Of a stretch of 64,000 nt of DNA, positions 1-7,390 are shown one piece after another; the first letter of the stretch is position 1; each line of letters opens with the position of its first letter. A model generated the notes under the pieces. It was not told the origin of the DNA and did not search any database. It saw only the letters and a program-made list of their open reading frames with translations. The position numbers and the translations under genes are program-made. The stretch lies in NCBI RefSeq assembly GCF_000373485.1, contig NZ_KB891587.1, positions 1 to 64,000 on the forward strand, in the 5' to 3' direction. Origin of the DNA: Dasania marina DSM 21967 (GTDB lineage: Bacteria > Pseudomonadota > Gammaproteobacteria > Pseudomonadales > Dasaniaceae).

Positions 1-95
1 TAGTCGATAGTCGATAGTCGATAGTCGATAGTCGATAGTCGATAGTCGATAGTCGATAGTCGATAGTCGATAGTCGATAGTCGATAGTCGATAGT
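1..95. repeat. Perfect 7-bp tandem repeat array (unit TAGTCGA)
   Basis: The unit TAGTCGA repeats without error from base 1 to 95, about 13.6 copies, and is already in progress at the window edge, so its full length is unknown. On the + strand it carries a TAG stop in every frame; on the minus strand it is open in all frames and would read as a repeated STIDYRL, but no start or RBS supports translation. It lies beyond the sspB terminator. Read on the minus strand the unit is TATCGAC, which links it to other heptamers in this window. Confidence 0.97.
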
Positions 96-150
96 GAAAA
101 TCTTGCTGTATCCTGTGCCAGTGTCCAGCACTTTCTAATTTTTAAACAAT

Positions 151-187
151 AAAAAAGGCCAACTTCCTAAGAGAGCTGGCCTTTTTA
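151..187 (-). terminator. Rho-independent terminator of sspB
   Basis: AAAAAGGCCA at 152-161 pairs with TGGCCTTTTT at 177-186. On the minus strand this makes a GC-containing stem followed by a run of T, about 30 bases after the sspB stop. Confidence 0.85.
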
Positions 188-188
188 C

Positions 189-216
189 TAGCGACTATAA
201 ACTAGGAACTAGAGAC
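189..216. repeat. Four degenerate heptamers abutting the sspB stop
   Basis: Read in register on the + strand: TAGCGAC, TATAAAC, TAGGAAC, TAGAGAC, exactly 28 bases. The last base overlaps the sspB stop codon (complement of 216-218). The pattern TAnnnAC is shared with the arrays at 36631 and, on the other strand, at 1-95. Confidence 0.75.
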
Positions 217-659
217 TATTTTACAACCTTCAAACTAGGTCTTTCCGCCCTTTCAGTCTTAGCGGCCGGCTTTGAGCTTTCTACCGTTTTAAAGCGCTTG
301 TCTTTAGGGGGTTCTGGCTCAGGGTCTAGGTCTTCCATCTCGAAAATCATACCCTGGCCATTCTCTCTGGCATAAATACCTAGCACCGCCGACATGGGCG
401 CATAGATATCCATGGGCACACCACCAAAGCGGCCGTTAAACATCATCGCCTCATTGCTCAACTCTAAATCGCGTATCGCATTGGGGGAGACATTTAAAAC
501 GATTTGGCCATTTTTAATATGTTCGGTAGGTACCATCACATTATCAGCCAAGGCATTCACTAGGATATAGGGCGTGCAGTCGTTTTCTAATATCCAATCA
601 TACAAAGCCCTAACCATATAGGGGCGGCTACTGCTCATGGGGGTAGGTTGTTTGCTCAT
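216..659 (-). CDS. sspB: ClpXP protease specificity-enhancing factor SspB
   Basis: 147 residues. SspB is the adaptor that tethers ssrA-tagged and some other substrates to ClpX for degradation by ClpXP in the cytoplasm. The folded substrate-binding domain is residues ~10-110 (SSRPYMVRALYDWILEND near the start, the family-typical NVSPNAIRDLEL and MMFNGRFGGVP in the middle). It is followed by an acidic/proline linker (~111-120) and a short basic tail ending PSLKVVK, the ClpX-docking peptide of the family. It lies 161 bp downstream of sspA with a terminator between them, so it may have its own promoter. Start ATG at 659 fits family length; no strong RBS is visible. Confidence 0.95.
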   Translation of the reverse strand: MSKQPTPMSSSRPYMVRALYDWILENDCTPYILVNALADNVMVPTEHIKNGQIVLNVSPNAIRDLELSNEAMMFNGRFGGVPMDIYAPMSAVLGIYARENGQGMIFEMEDLDPEPEPPKDKRFKTVESSKPAAKTERAERPSLKVVK

Positions 660-775
660 AATGAAAGTCTAATCTTGTCGCTATAGTAAGAATTATTTCA
701 ACGCTGGCTCATCCTAAGCGCCGCCGCTCTTACGCAAAGCTGGCCTCGCGAACAACGCGAGCGTTTTGGGTATAT

Positions 776-805
776 AAAAAAAGGGATGAACTAGCATCCC
801 TTTTT
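776..805 (-). terminator. Terminator between sspA and sspB
   Basis: AAAAAGGGATG (776-786) and CATCCCTTTTT (795-805) form an 11-bp stem with loop AACTAG and a T run on the minus strand, 16 bases after the sspA stop. It should end or attenuate the sspA transcript before sspB. Confidence 0.85.
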
Positions 806-820
806 AATTGGCTATGGTGA

Positions 821-1468
821 TTACACCCTAGCCTTGGCACTGCGCATTTCCTGCTCAGATTCTGACAAACTCTCTTGAAAGGACTCGCGGGCAAACAAGG
901 TATCCATATAGGTTAGCAATGGCTTGGTTTGTTTAGTGCTGGGGATATCTATACCCAAGGCTTCCAAACGCCACAAAATAGGTGCCATGCAGCAATCAAC
1001 CAAAGTAAAATCATCACTCATAAAAAACGGCTTTTCCGCAAAAATCGGTGCGATAGCAATAAGGCTTTCACGCAATTCTTTACGGGCTTTCTCTACCGCT
1101 TTTTGGTTACTACCTTGGGTGATGGTATCAACCAACACACACCAGTCACGCTCTATACGATAGATATATTGACGGCTAGAGCCACGCGCTACCGGATACA
1201 CAGGTAGTAGTGGCGGATGCGGAAAACGCTCGTCCAAATACTCCATCATCACCTTGTTTTCATAAAGCACTAAGTCTCTATCCAACATGGTCGGCAGGCT
1301 GTTGTAAGGATTTAAATCAGCCAACTCGGCAGGTAAGTTATCACCGTCCGCATCGACGATATCTACTGTCACACCTTTCTCGGCCAGCACGATACGTACG
1401 CGATGGCTGTAATGGCATTCACCATCTGAGTAAAAGGTCATTGACGAACGTTTGGCAACAACACCCAT
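821..1468 (-). CDS. sspA: Stringent starvation protein A (GST-fold RNA polymerase-associated)
   Basis: 215 residues, the usual SspA length. SspA binds RNA polymerase and adjusts transcription under starvation and acid stress; it has a glutathione-transferase fold but is not a transferase. Residues ~9-85 are the thioredoxin-like N-domain ([20 protein letters not shown], then [34 protein letters not shown] split over two strands), residues ~95-210 the helical C-domain with [18 protein letters not shown] at 1468 is preceded by AAGGA on the minus strand. It sits directly after the bc1 genes, as in Pseudomonas, separated by a hairpin. Confidence 0.95.
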   Translation of the reverse strand: MGVVAKRSSMTFYSDGECHYSHRVRIVLAEKGVTVDIVDADGDNLPAELADLNPYNSLPTMLDRDLVLYENKVMMEYLDERFPHPPLLPVYPVARGSSRQYIYRIERDWCVLVDTITQGSNQKAVEKARKELRESLIAIAPIFAEKPFFMSDDFTLVDCCMAPILWRLEALGIDIPSTKQTKPLLTYMDTLFARESFQESLSESEQEMRSAKARV

Positions 1469-1485
1469 TTTAATTCCTTAAGTTC

Positions 1486-1499
1486 TATCGACTATCAAA
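1486..1499. repeat. Two heptamers of the TATCGAC family
   Basis: TATCGAC followed by TATCAAA. The first is the same heptamer as the unit of the array at 1-95, on the opposite strand. Only two units, so chance is possible. Confidence 0.4.
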
Positions 1500-1524
1500 G
1501 CAGCAGTCGCTAAGCGACTGCTGC
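1500..1524 (-). terminator. Perfect 11-bp hairpin after the cytochrome b/c1 gene
   Basis: GCAGCAGTCGC, loop TAA, GCGACTGCTGC. It lies 12 bases beyond the petB/C stop on the minus strand and before sspA. The T run after it is weak (CTTTGATAG), so it may be a partial terminator or an mRNA 3' end protector. Confidence 0.6.
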
Positions 1525-1536
1525 GTATCACTACAA

Positions 1537-3777
1537 TTAGTGAATATCTTTCCAGTATTCGCGACTCAACATATAGGTAAATATGAAGAACAAGGTAATA
1601 AAGGCCAGTACGAAAATACCTATGCGCTTACGGTCTTCAACCATAGGCTCTGCGGTATAGGATAAAAAGTTAACCAGGTCATACATCGCGGTATCAAACT
1701 CTTCCGGCGTCATACTACCTTCAGAAACCAATTTTAAGCGACCACAGGGGCTAAGGGCCTCACCGGTAGTTTCATCAAACAAAACTTCTTCACCGGTTAA
1801 AGAGTCGCGCTTTATGCCGCCATTGTCCGCTAATACCGGGCCGGGAGCGCAGGCTTGCATGCCTTGCAACTCTAGCAACACATGAGGCATACCCACATCT
1901 TTAAATACTTTGTTGTTGACGCCCCAAGGACGGCTAGGGTCGGCATAAAAGTTGCGCAAATAGGTGTATAACCAGTTGGGGTTACGCGTACGCGCTACCA
2001 AGGTTAGGTCCGGCGGAGCCGCACCAAACCACTTTTTTGCCGACTGCTCCGGTGCCGAGTTAAACATTAAGCCACCGATTTTAGCCTGGTTATCAAGCTT
2101 TAGATTTTCTTCAAATATATCTAAAGGCACACCTATATCTTCAGCAGTACGCTGATAACGCGCGTACTTCATCGAATGGCAGCTCATACAGTTATTCATA
2201 TAGTGCTTAGCACCACTTTGCAAAGACGCCTTGTTAGTAGGGTCAGTGGTGACTTCATCACACATCATCGTGCCGCAGTTAAACGCCGACTCTGAACCCG
2301 CTGCCTTTAATGGCAATAAGGTTAGCAAGGCCACGAGAATCACGCCACCTATAGTTCCCCAAGCCCCCATACCACCGTTCATGGTAACGCGCTCTGGTAC
2401 CGGCAACATTTTATCTCGGGTTAGTAAGATAGGCAGGATAAAGAAGAACAAGGCATTTAACGCTGCATAGGCACGTACCGCATAAACATGTGTTTCATGC
2501 CTGGCTGCCTCATAACCATAGAAGGTTAAGAACAGCATGATGCCAGCTATCACCCAAAACACGATGCTGCGTATCATGGCGTGCCATGCATCTTTATTGG
2601 TCCATATAGGCATGGTAATAAAGAAGGCAAAGTAAAATACGGTTGTTACCTGCGCTAATAGCGTTCTGCCAGCATTAGGCGCCTTAACACCCAACACACC
2701 CAAGATTAGGAAGGTAGCCACAAAGGTCACCAACATAATCTTGTTAACTAGGCCGCGATAACGTACCGACTTAACCGGACTGCGATCTACCCAAGGTAAG
2801 ATAAACAGGATAGCAACCGAAGCACCAAAGGCGATAAAACCTAGCAACTTATCAGGCACCGCACGCAACACCGAGTAAAACGGCGTGAAATACCATACTG
2901 GCGCGATATGCTCAGGGGTTTTTAAACCATTGGCAATTTCAAAGTTGGCATGCTCTAGGAAGTAACCACCCATTTCTGGCGCAAAGAAAATAACCAAAGC
3001 AAAGGCAAAACAGAACACGGCTACTGCCGGTAAATCGTGCACAGTATAGTAAGGGTGAAAAGGGATACCGTCTTTAGGTATGCCGTTCTCGTCCTTGTTC
3101 TTCTTGATATCAACACCATCGGGGTTGTTAGAACCCACTTCGTGTAATGCCAATAAGTGCAGAACCACCAAGCCCAACAATACGATAGGTAAAGCCACCA
3201 CGTGTAAAGCAAAGAAGCGGTTTAGGGTGATGCCTGAAATCAGAAAGTCGCCGCGTATCCACTGTACGATATCTTCACCCACAACAGGGATAGCACCGAA
3301 CAAGGAGATAATAACCTGCGCACCCCAGTAAGACATTTGACCCCAGGGCAATACATAACCCACGAAAGCCTCAGCCATTAATACTAGGAAGATGAACATG
3401 CCAAACACCCATACCAGCTCGCGGGGCTTTTGGTATGAACCATAAATCAGGGCGCGGAACATATGCAGGTACACAACCACAAAAAACGCAGAAGCGCCGG
3501 TGGAATGCATATAACGAATAATCCAGCCGAAATCGACATCACGCATGATGTACTCAACCGAGTTGAACGCATTTTCTGAACTGGGGGTATAGCTCATGGT
3601 GAGCCAAACACCGGTTAACAATTGGTTAACTAACACTAACAGTGACAAAACACCAAAGTAGTACCAAAAGTTAAAGTTTTTAGGGGCGTAGTAGCCGCCC
3701 ATGTGAGTATCCCACGCGCGCATAATCGGCAAACGTGCATCTACCCAATCTCTTAAACCCACTAACAGATTGATCAT
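1537..3777 (-). CDS. petBC: Cytochrome b / cytochrome c1 fusion of the bc1 complex
   Basis: 746 residues in one frame; cytochrome b and c1 are normally separate proteins of about 400 and 250. Residues 1-455 are cytochrome b: haem ligand pairs H91/H105 and H192/H207, Qo-site PVWY at 293-296 (PEWY in many species). Residues 500-746 are cytochrome c1: CMSCH haem site 530-534, probable axial Met630 in GMPHVL, C-terminal anchor ~717-736 ending REYWKDIH. Between them M466 is followed by a hydrophobic stretch (475-490) and LKAAGSES, which looks like a retained c1 signal peptide. It starts TAATG-overlapped with petA, with AGGAGG upstream. The product oxidises ubiquinol and passes electrons to a periplasmic c-type cytochrome. 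Processing into two chains, as in Bradyrhizobium FbcH, is inference; internal initiation at M466 (base 2382) is an alternative. Confidence 0.95.
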   Translation of the reverse strand: MINLLVGLRDWVDARLPIMRAWDTHMGGYYAPKNFNFWYYFGVLSLLVLVNQLLTGVWLTMSYTPSSENAFNSVEYIMRDVDFGWIIRYMHSTGASAFFVVVYLHMFRALIYGSYQKPRELVWVFGMFIFLVLMAEAFVGYVLPWGQMSYWGAQVIISLFGAIPVVGEDIVQWIRGDFLISGITLNRFFALHVVALPIVLLGLVVLHLLALHEVGSNNPDGVDIKKNKDENGIPKDGIPFHPYYTVHDLPAVAVFCFAFALVIFFAPEMGGYFLEHANFEIANGLKTPEHIAPVWYFTPFYSVLRAVPDKLLGFIAFGASVAILFILPWVDRSPVKSVRYRGLVNKIMLVTFVATFLILGVLGVKAPNAGRTLLAQVTTVFYFAFFITMPIWTNKDAWHAMIRSIVFWVIAGIMLFLTFYGYEAARHETHVYAVRAYAALNALFFFILPILLTRDKMLPVPERVTMNGGMGAWGTIGGVILVALLTLLPLKAAGSESAFNCGTMMCDEVTTDPTNKASLQSGAKHYMNNCMSCHSMKYARYQRTAEDIGVPLDIFEENLKLDNQAKIGGLMFNSAPEQSAKKWFGAAPPDLTLVARTRNPNWLYTYLRNFYADPSRPWGVNNKVFKDVGMPHVLLELQGMQACAPGPVLADNGGIKRDSLTGEEVLFDETTGEALSPCGRLKLVSEGSMTPEEFDTAMYDLVNFLSYTAEPMVEDRKRIGIFVLAFITLFFIFTYMLSREYWKDIH

Positions 3778-4376
3778 TACGCGGCCTCCTGGTCTACGCC
3801 AATAATAATGACGCTATCACTTTCATAGGTATAAGGTGGAACCAATAAGTTTGCAGAGGCCGGTACGCTTTGATATACACGGCCAGACAAATCAAACTTA
3901 GAACCGTGACAGGGACAGAAAAAACCGCCTATCCAGCTCTCGCCGCCCAAATCAGCCGCACCCACTTCAGGGCGGTACTTAGGCGCACAACCCAAATGGG
4001 TACACAGGCCTACCAGCACTAAGAACTCGTCTTTAATAGAGCGGGTAATAGTGCCTACATATTCAGGCTGCTGTGCGGTATTGGTTGAGTCAGGATCTTT
4101 TAGATTGTCCGCATTACCGACTAAGGCAGCTAGGGTCTCGGGGGTGCGTCGCACTACATAGACAGGCTTGCCGCGCCACTCAACCACTTTCATCTCACCA
4201 GGCTCTAAACGGCTAATATCAAATTTAACCGGAGCACCGGCAGCTTTAGCTTTGGCACTGGGGTTCCATGAACCCACAAAAGGTACAGCAACACCTACTG
4301 CTCCAGCCGCACCCACTACCGTAGTAGCCGCGGTCAAAAAACGTCGCCGCGTAGTGTTAACGCCGTCATTACTCAT
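3777..4376 (-). CDS. petA: Rieske iron-sulfur subunit of the bc1 complex
   Basis: 199 residues. The Rieske protein takes the first electron from ubiquinol at the Qo site and hands it to cytochrome c1. The N-terminus has TTRRRFLTAATTVVG, a twin-arginine signal/anchor, then a membrane helix to about residue 35. The 2Fe-2S site is CTHLGC and CPCHGS, supplying two Cys and two His plus the disulfide pair. First gene of a two-gene operon with the cytochrome b/c1 fusion (1-base overlap). ATG at 4376 has AGGGGGA upstream, and a promoter candidate lies ~75 bases before it. Confidence 0.97.
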   Translation of the reverse strand: MSNDGVNTTRRRFLTAATTVVGAAGAVGVAVPFVGSWNPSAKAKAAGAPVKFDISRLEPGEMKVVEWRGKPVYVVRRTPETLAALVGNADNLKDPDSTNTAQQPEYVGTITRSIKDEFLVLVGLCTHLGCAPKYRPEVGAADLGGESWIGGFFCPCHGSKFDLSGRVYQSVPASANLLVPPYTYESDSVIIIGVDQEAA

Positions 4377-4450
4377 GACGTAATCCCCCTAAAACTAGCG
4401 TATAAAGACCTATTAGCTAGGCAATGAATAATTAATTATTAGTACGGCGC

Positions 4451-4479
4451 ATACTAAAGATATTGACGCGCCATGACAA
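4451..4479 (-). promoter_or_regulatory. Candidate sigma-70 promoter for petA-petBC
   Basis: On the minus strand TTGTCA (4479-4474), a 17-base spacer, then TAGTAT (4456-4451). The first box matches the -35 consensus at 5 of 6, the second the -10 at 4 of 6. It points at petA. Confidence 0.5.
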
Positions 4480-4561
4480 CAATTAACCCTACAACATAGC
4501 AGGGTTTGAGGTATTTTTTTAAAATCAAATCAAATATTTACGGCGTTTTGCAAACAACCAT

Positions 4562-4602
4562 AAAAAAACGCCCAGATTACAATAATCACGGGCGTTTTCG
4601 CT
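4562..4602 (-). terminator. Terminator of rplM-rpsI
   Basis: AAAACGCCC and GGGCGTTTT flank a loop of about 14 bases (AGATTACAATAATCAC region). On the minus strand the stem runs into a T tract, ~35 bases after the rpsI stop, isolating the ribosomal genes from petA. Confidence 0.85.
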
Positions 4603-4635
4603 GGAGGGCCGCAACCCTCCAATAGACAGCAATAA

Positions 4636-5028
4636 TTAACGTTTAGAGAATTGTGGTTTCTTACGCGCTTTGCGTAGACCAACTTTCTTACGCTCAACTT
4701 CCCTAGCATCACGTGTTACATAACCGGCTGCACGCAGCTGGCCACGTAAACCTTCATCATACTCCATAAGAGCACGAGTAATGCCGTGACGTATAGCGCC
4801 GGCTTGACCGAAGCTACCACCACCGGCAACAGTGATGTTTAAGTCGAATTTATCGGTCATTTCAACCAATTCTAGCGGCTGACGCACGATCATGCGCGCA
4901 ACTTCGCGACCAAAGTATTCATCCAAAGAGCGCTTGTTGATGGTGATTTCACCGGCGCCTGATTTTATGAATACGCGAGCGCTAGAGGTTTTACGACGCC
5001 CAGTACCATAGTATTGAGTAGCTGACAT
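4636..5028 (-). CDS. rpsI: 30S ribosomal protein S9 (uS9)
   Basis: 130 residues, standard S9 length. It is a small-subunit head protein whose C-terminal tail reaches the P-site tRNA. Recognisable features are [16 protein letters not shown] near the start, the central [15 protein letters not shown], and the very basic tail RKKPQFSKR. Second gene of the rplM-rpsI operon, 13 bases after rplM. Confidence 0.98.
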   Translation of the reverse strand: MSATQYYGTGRRKTSSARVFIKSGAGEITINKRSLDEYFGREVARMIVRQPLELVEMTDKFDLNITVAGGGSFGQAGAIRHGITRALMEYDEGLRGQLRAAGYVTRDAREVERKKVGLRKARKKPQFSKR

Positions 5029-5041
5029 AATATGCGTTCCG

Positions 5042-5470
5042 TTATATGTTCAGTGCTTGCGGCTGCTGTGAAGCATGGGGATGCTCAGCGCCTGCGTACA
5101 CTTTAAGTTTTCTGAACATATCACGTCCTAATGGGTTACGTGGCAACATGCCTTTAACCGCACTCTGGATAACACGTTCAGGAGCTTTATCAATTAGTTT
5201 CTCGAAGCTTATAGACTTCAAGTTACCGATATAACCAGTGTGGTGGTAATACATTTTATCGCTTGCTTTCTTGCCAGTAACTTGTACTTTTTCGGCATTA
5301 ACAACCACGATGTAATCGCCGGTATCGACATGCGGGGTATATTCCGCCTTGTGCTTACCACGTAAACGGTGAGCGATCTCGGTGGCTAAACGACCTAGGG
5401 TCTTGCCATCTGCATCTACCACGAACCAATCACGTGTTACGGCTTCAGATTTTGCGCTGAAAGTCTTCAT
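5042..5470 (-). CDS. rplM: 50S ribosomal protein L13 (uL13)
   Basis: 142 residues, standard L13 length. An early-assembling large-subunit protein that binds 23S rRNA. Family motifs: [57 protein letters not shown] at 5470 follows AGAGGC on the minus strand. A good promoter lies ~40 bases upstream, giving a short leader; in E. coli L13 represses its own mRNA, which could apply here. Confidence 0.98.
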   Translation of the reverse strand: MKTFSAKSEAVTRDWFVVDADGKTLGRLATEIAHRLRGKHKAEYTPHVDTGDYIVVVNAEKVQVTGKKASDKMYYHHTGYIGNLKSISFEKLIDKAPERVIQSAVKGMLPRNPLGRDMFRKLKVYAGAEHPHASQQPQALNI

Positions 5471-5503
5471 CTATATATGCCTCTGGGGCCCGTTCCTACA
5501 AAG

Positions 5504-5539
5504 AGCGCGAATACTACAGAAACCACTGAGGGTTTTCAA
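5504..5539 (-). promoter_or_regulatory. Promoter of rplM-rpsI with GC-rich discriminator
   Basis: On the minus strand TTGAAA (5539-5534), exactly 17 bases, then TAGTAT (5516-5511), followed by TCGCGCT. The G/C discriminator after the -10 is typical of stringently controlled ribosomal promoters. AGCGCGAAT (5504-5512) and ATTCGCGCT (5545-5553) also form a 9-bp inverted repeat around the promoter. Confidence 0.65.
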
Positions 5540-5589
5540 GCCTAATTCGCGCTATTTTTACTGTTACATTAACTAGCCTGCGCAAGCCC

Positions 5590-6717
5590 CTAAGGACGGT
5601 GCTCCAGCGCTAGGTAATCATGGGATTGCATCTCTAACAAGCGGCTTTGGGTACGTTCAAATTCAAAACTTAAACGCCCTCCCGCATAGAGCTGCGCTAA
5701 TGACACCTGAGCTGCAATAACCAGCTTAACGTGCCTGTCGTAAAACTCATCTATCAAATTAATAAAGCGCCTAGTCTGGTCATCCTTACCACCACCCAGC
5801 TGCGGCACACCACTAATCAGCACCGCATGAAACTCCTTAGCCAGCTCTATATAGTCATTCTGACTGCGCGGACCATCACACAACGCACCAAAATCAAACC
5901 AAGCCACATCATCCGACACTCTACGCGCCTGAATTTGCCGGCCGTTGATCTCCAAGCCAAAATCACTACGTACATGGCCAGCATCAGGGTTAAGCTGATC
6001 AAAAGAGCGCTGTAAGCTGCTATCCGCCCCCGCATCCAACGGGTAATGATACAGCTCAGCCTGCTCCAAAGTACGCAAGCGGTAATCAACACCACTATCA
6101 ACATTCACCACCTGCGTATGCTTATTGAGCATAGCTATGGTGGGTAAAAAACGGCTACGCTGCAAACCGTCCTTATAGAGACCGTCGGGGATAATATTCG
6201 AAGTAGCCACTAGGCTTACGCCATAATCAAACAACAACTCAAATAAACCACCCAAAATCATGGCATCGGTAATATCTGAAACAAAAAACTCATCAAAACA
6301 GATGACCCTCGCTTCGTCGGCAATGCCTCTAGCTACCTGCTGCAACGGATTTTTATCCCCTTGCAAGACCTTTAAATCCGCGTGCACTCTACGCATAAAA
6401 CGATGAAAGTGCACCCGCATTTTGCGATCAAAAGGCAATGCATCATAAAAAGCATCCATTAAATAGGTTTTGCCGCGACCTACCCCGCCCCAAAAATACA
6501 ACCCCTTAACCGGCTCCAACGCGGGCTGGCGGCGGCCCAGCCCTGCCAGCAACTTAGCTTTTAAGCCCGTAGGCTGAGCAGCACTTTCAGCTGCTAACAG
6601 ACGCTCATACAACTGCTGCAATAACTCTACAGCCTGTTTCTGGCCAACATCATAGGAGAAGTCATCCCTCTGCAGGTCTAACTGGTAACGTTCTCTTGGG
6701 GACAGGGGTACGGCCAT
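5590..6717 (-). CDS. zapE: Cell division protein ZapE (AFG1-like P-loop ATPase)
   Basis: 375 residues, the usual length. ZapE is an ATPase that associates with the Z ring during constriction. Family start PLSPRERYQLDLQRDDFSYD, Walker A GGVGRGKTYLMD at about 78-89, HFHRFMRRVH next, Walker B VICFDEFFVSDITDA, and the sensor region VATSNIIPDGLYKDGLQR. The C-terminal half carries DYRLRTLE and RRFINLIDEFYDRHVKL. It lies upstream of rplM on the same strand, 119 bases away, and divergent from zapG. No strong RBS precedes ATG 6717. Confidence 0.95.
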   Translation of the reverse strand: MAVPLSPRERYQLDLQRDDFSYDVGQKQAVELLQQLYERLLAAESAAQPTGLKAKLLAGLGRRQPALEPVKGLYFWGGVGRGKTYLMDAFYDALPFDRKMRVHFHRFMRRVHADLKVLQGDKNPLQQVARGIADEARVICFDEFFVSDITDAMILGGLFELLFDYGVSLVATSNIIPDGLYKDGLQRSRFLPTIAMLNKHTQVVNVDSGVDYRLRTLEQAELYHYPLDAGADSSLQRSFDQLNPDAGHVRSDFGLEINGRQIQARRVSDDVAWFDFGALCDGPRSQNDYIELAKEFHAVLISGVPQLGGGKDDQTRRFINLIDEFYDRHVKLVIAAQVSLAQLYAGGRLSFEFERTQSRLLEMQSHDYLALEHRP

Positions 6718-6889
6718 AGTAAAAAGGGAGAGCTAACCATCATGATTTTTGAGGCGGCAACTCTACAGCTATCCCCTGCCAGTGGCAACCATGCATACCA
6801 GAAGTATAAGTTTGTTACCGCGAATCGCCAATCACGGTTATACTTAAAATGCAGTTTATAACCGTAGAACTAGAACCTAGGAGAGCAAA

Positions 6890-7363
6890 GTGTATTCACT
6901 CAGCGTCGTACTCACTATTACCCTCGCCGGCCTTATTGTCGGTACCTTTATTGGCATTTTCTTGTCGCAACGCAAGAGCGGCCAAAGCCAACGCCAGGTC
7001 GAGTTAGAAAAACAGGTGCTGGATCTGCAACAGCAGCAGCAAAGTTATCAGGCCGATGTCAGCAAGCACTTCAATCACACCGCCGAATTGCTTAACCAGC
7101 TCACCGAAAGCTATAAGGACGTACACAGCCACTTAGCATCAGGCGCGCAATTACTCGCTGGCGAACAATTACACACCACTATCAAAACTCTAGCTGCCGA
7201 CGGCAGCACCAGTAAGACAGAGCAACCAGAGCAGTCCTCTAGCCTGACTCCGCCACTAGACTATGCCACCACCGGTGGCACTTTAAGTGAAGACTGGGGC
7301 ATGAAAAAATCCCTAGTAAGCGATGAGCGCAACGAGTCAGGCTACCCTAAAAGCCCTGCCTAA
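6890..7363 (+). CDS. zapG: YhcB/ZapG family membrane protein (DUF1043)
   Basis: 157 residues. YhcB/ZapG is an inner-membrane protein linked in E. coli to cell division and envelope growth. One N-terminal membrane helix (residues ~5-26, with GLIVGTFIGIFL), then a Gln-rich coiled coil (~35-65) and the family segment YQADVSKHFNHTAELLNQLT. The C-terminal third is low complexity and polar. The start is GTG at 6890, supported by AGGAGAG seven bases upstream. Divergent from zapE, which supports a division-related role. Confidence 0.88.
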   Translation: MYSLSVVLTITLAGLIVGTFIGIFLSQRKSGQSQRQVELEKQVLDLQQQQQSYQADVSKHFNHTAELLNQLTESYKDVHSHLASGAQLLAGEQLHTTIKTLAADGSTSKTEQPEQSSSLTPPLDYATTGGTLSEDWGMKKSLVSDERNESGYPKSPA

Positions 7364-7390
7364 CACTGCGACCTAATACGGCACGGCGAA

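Noticed and set aside
1-95. CRISPR array at the left edge
   Set aside because: Units are seven bases with no spacers and no cas genes nearby.
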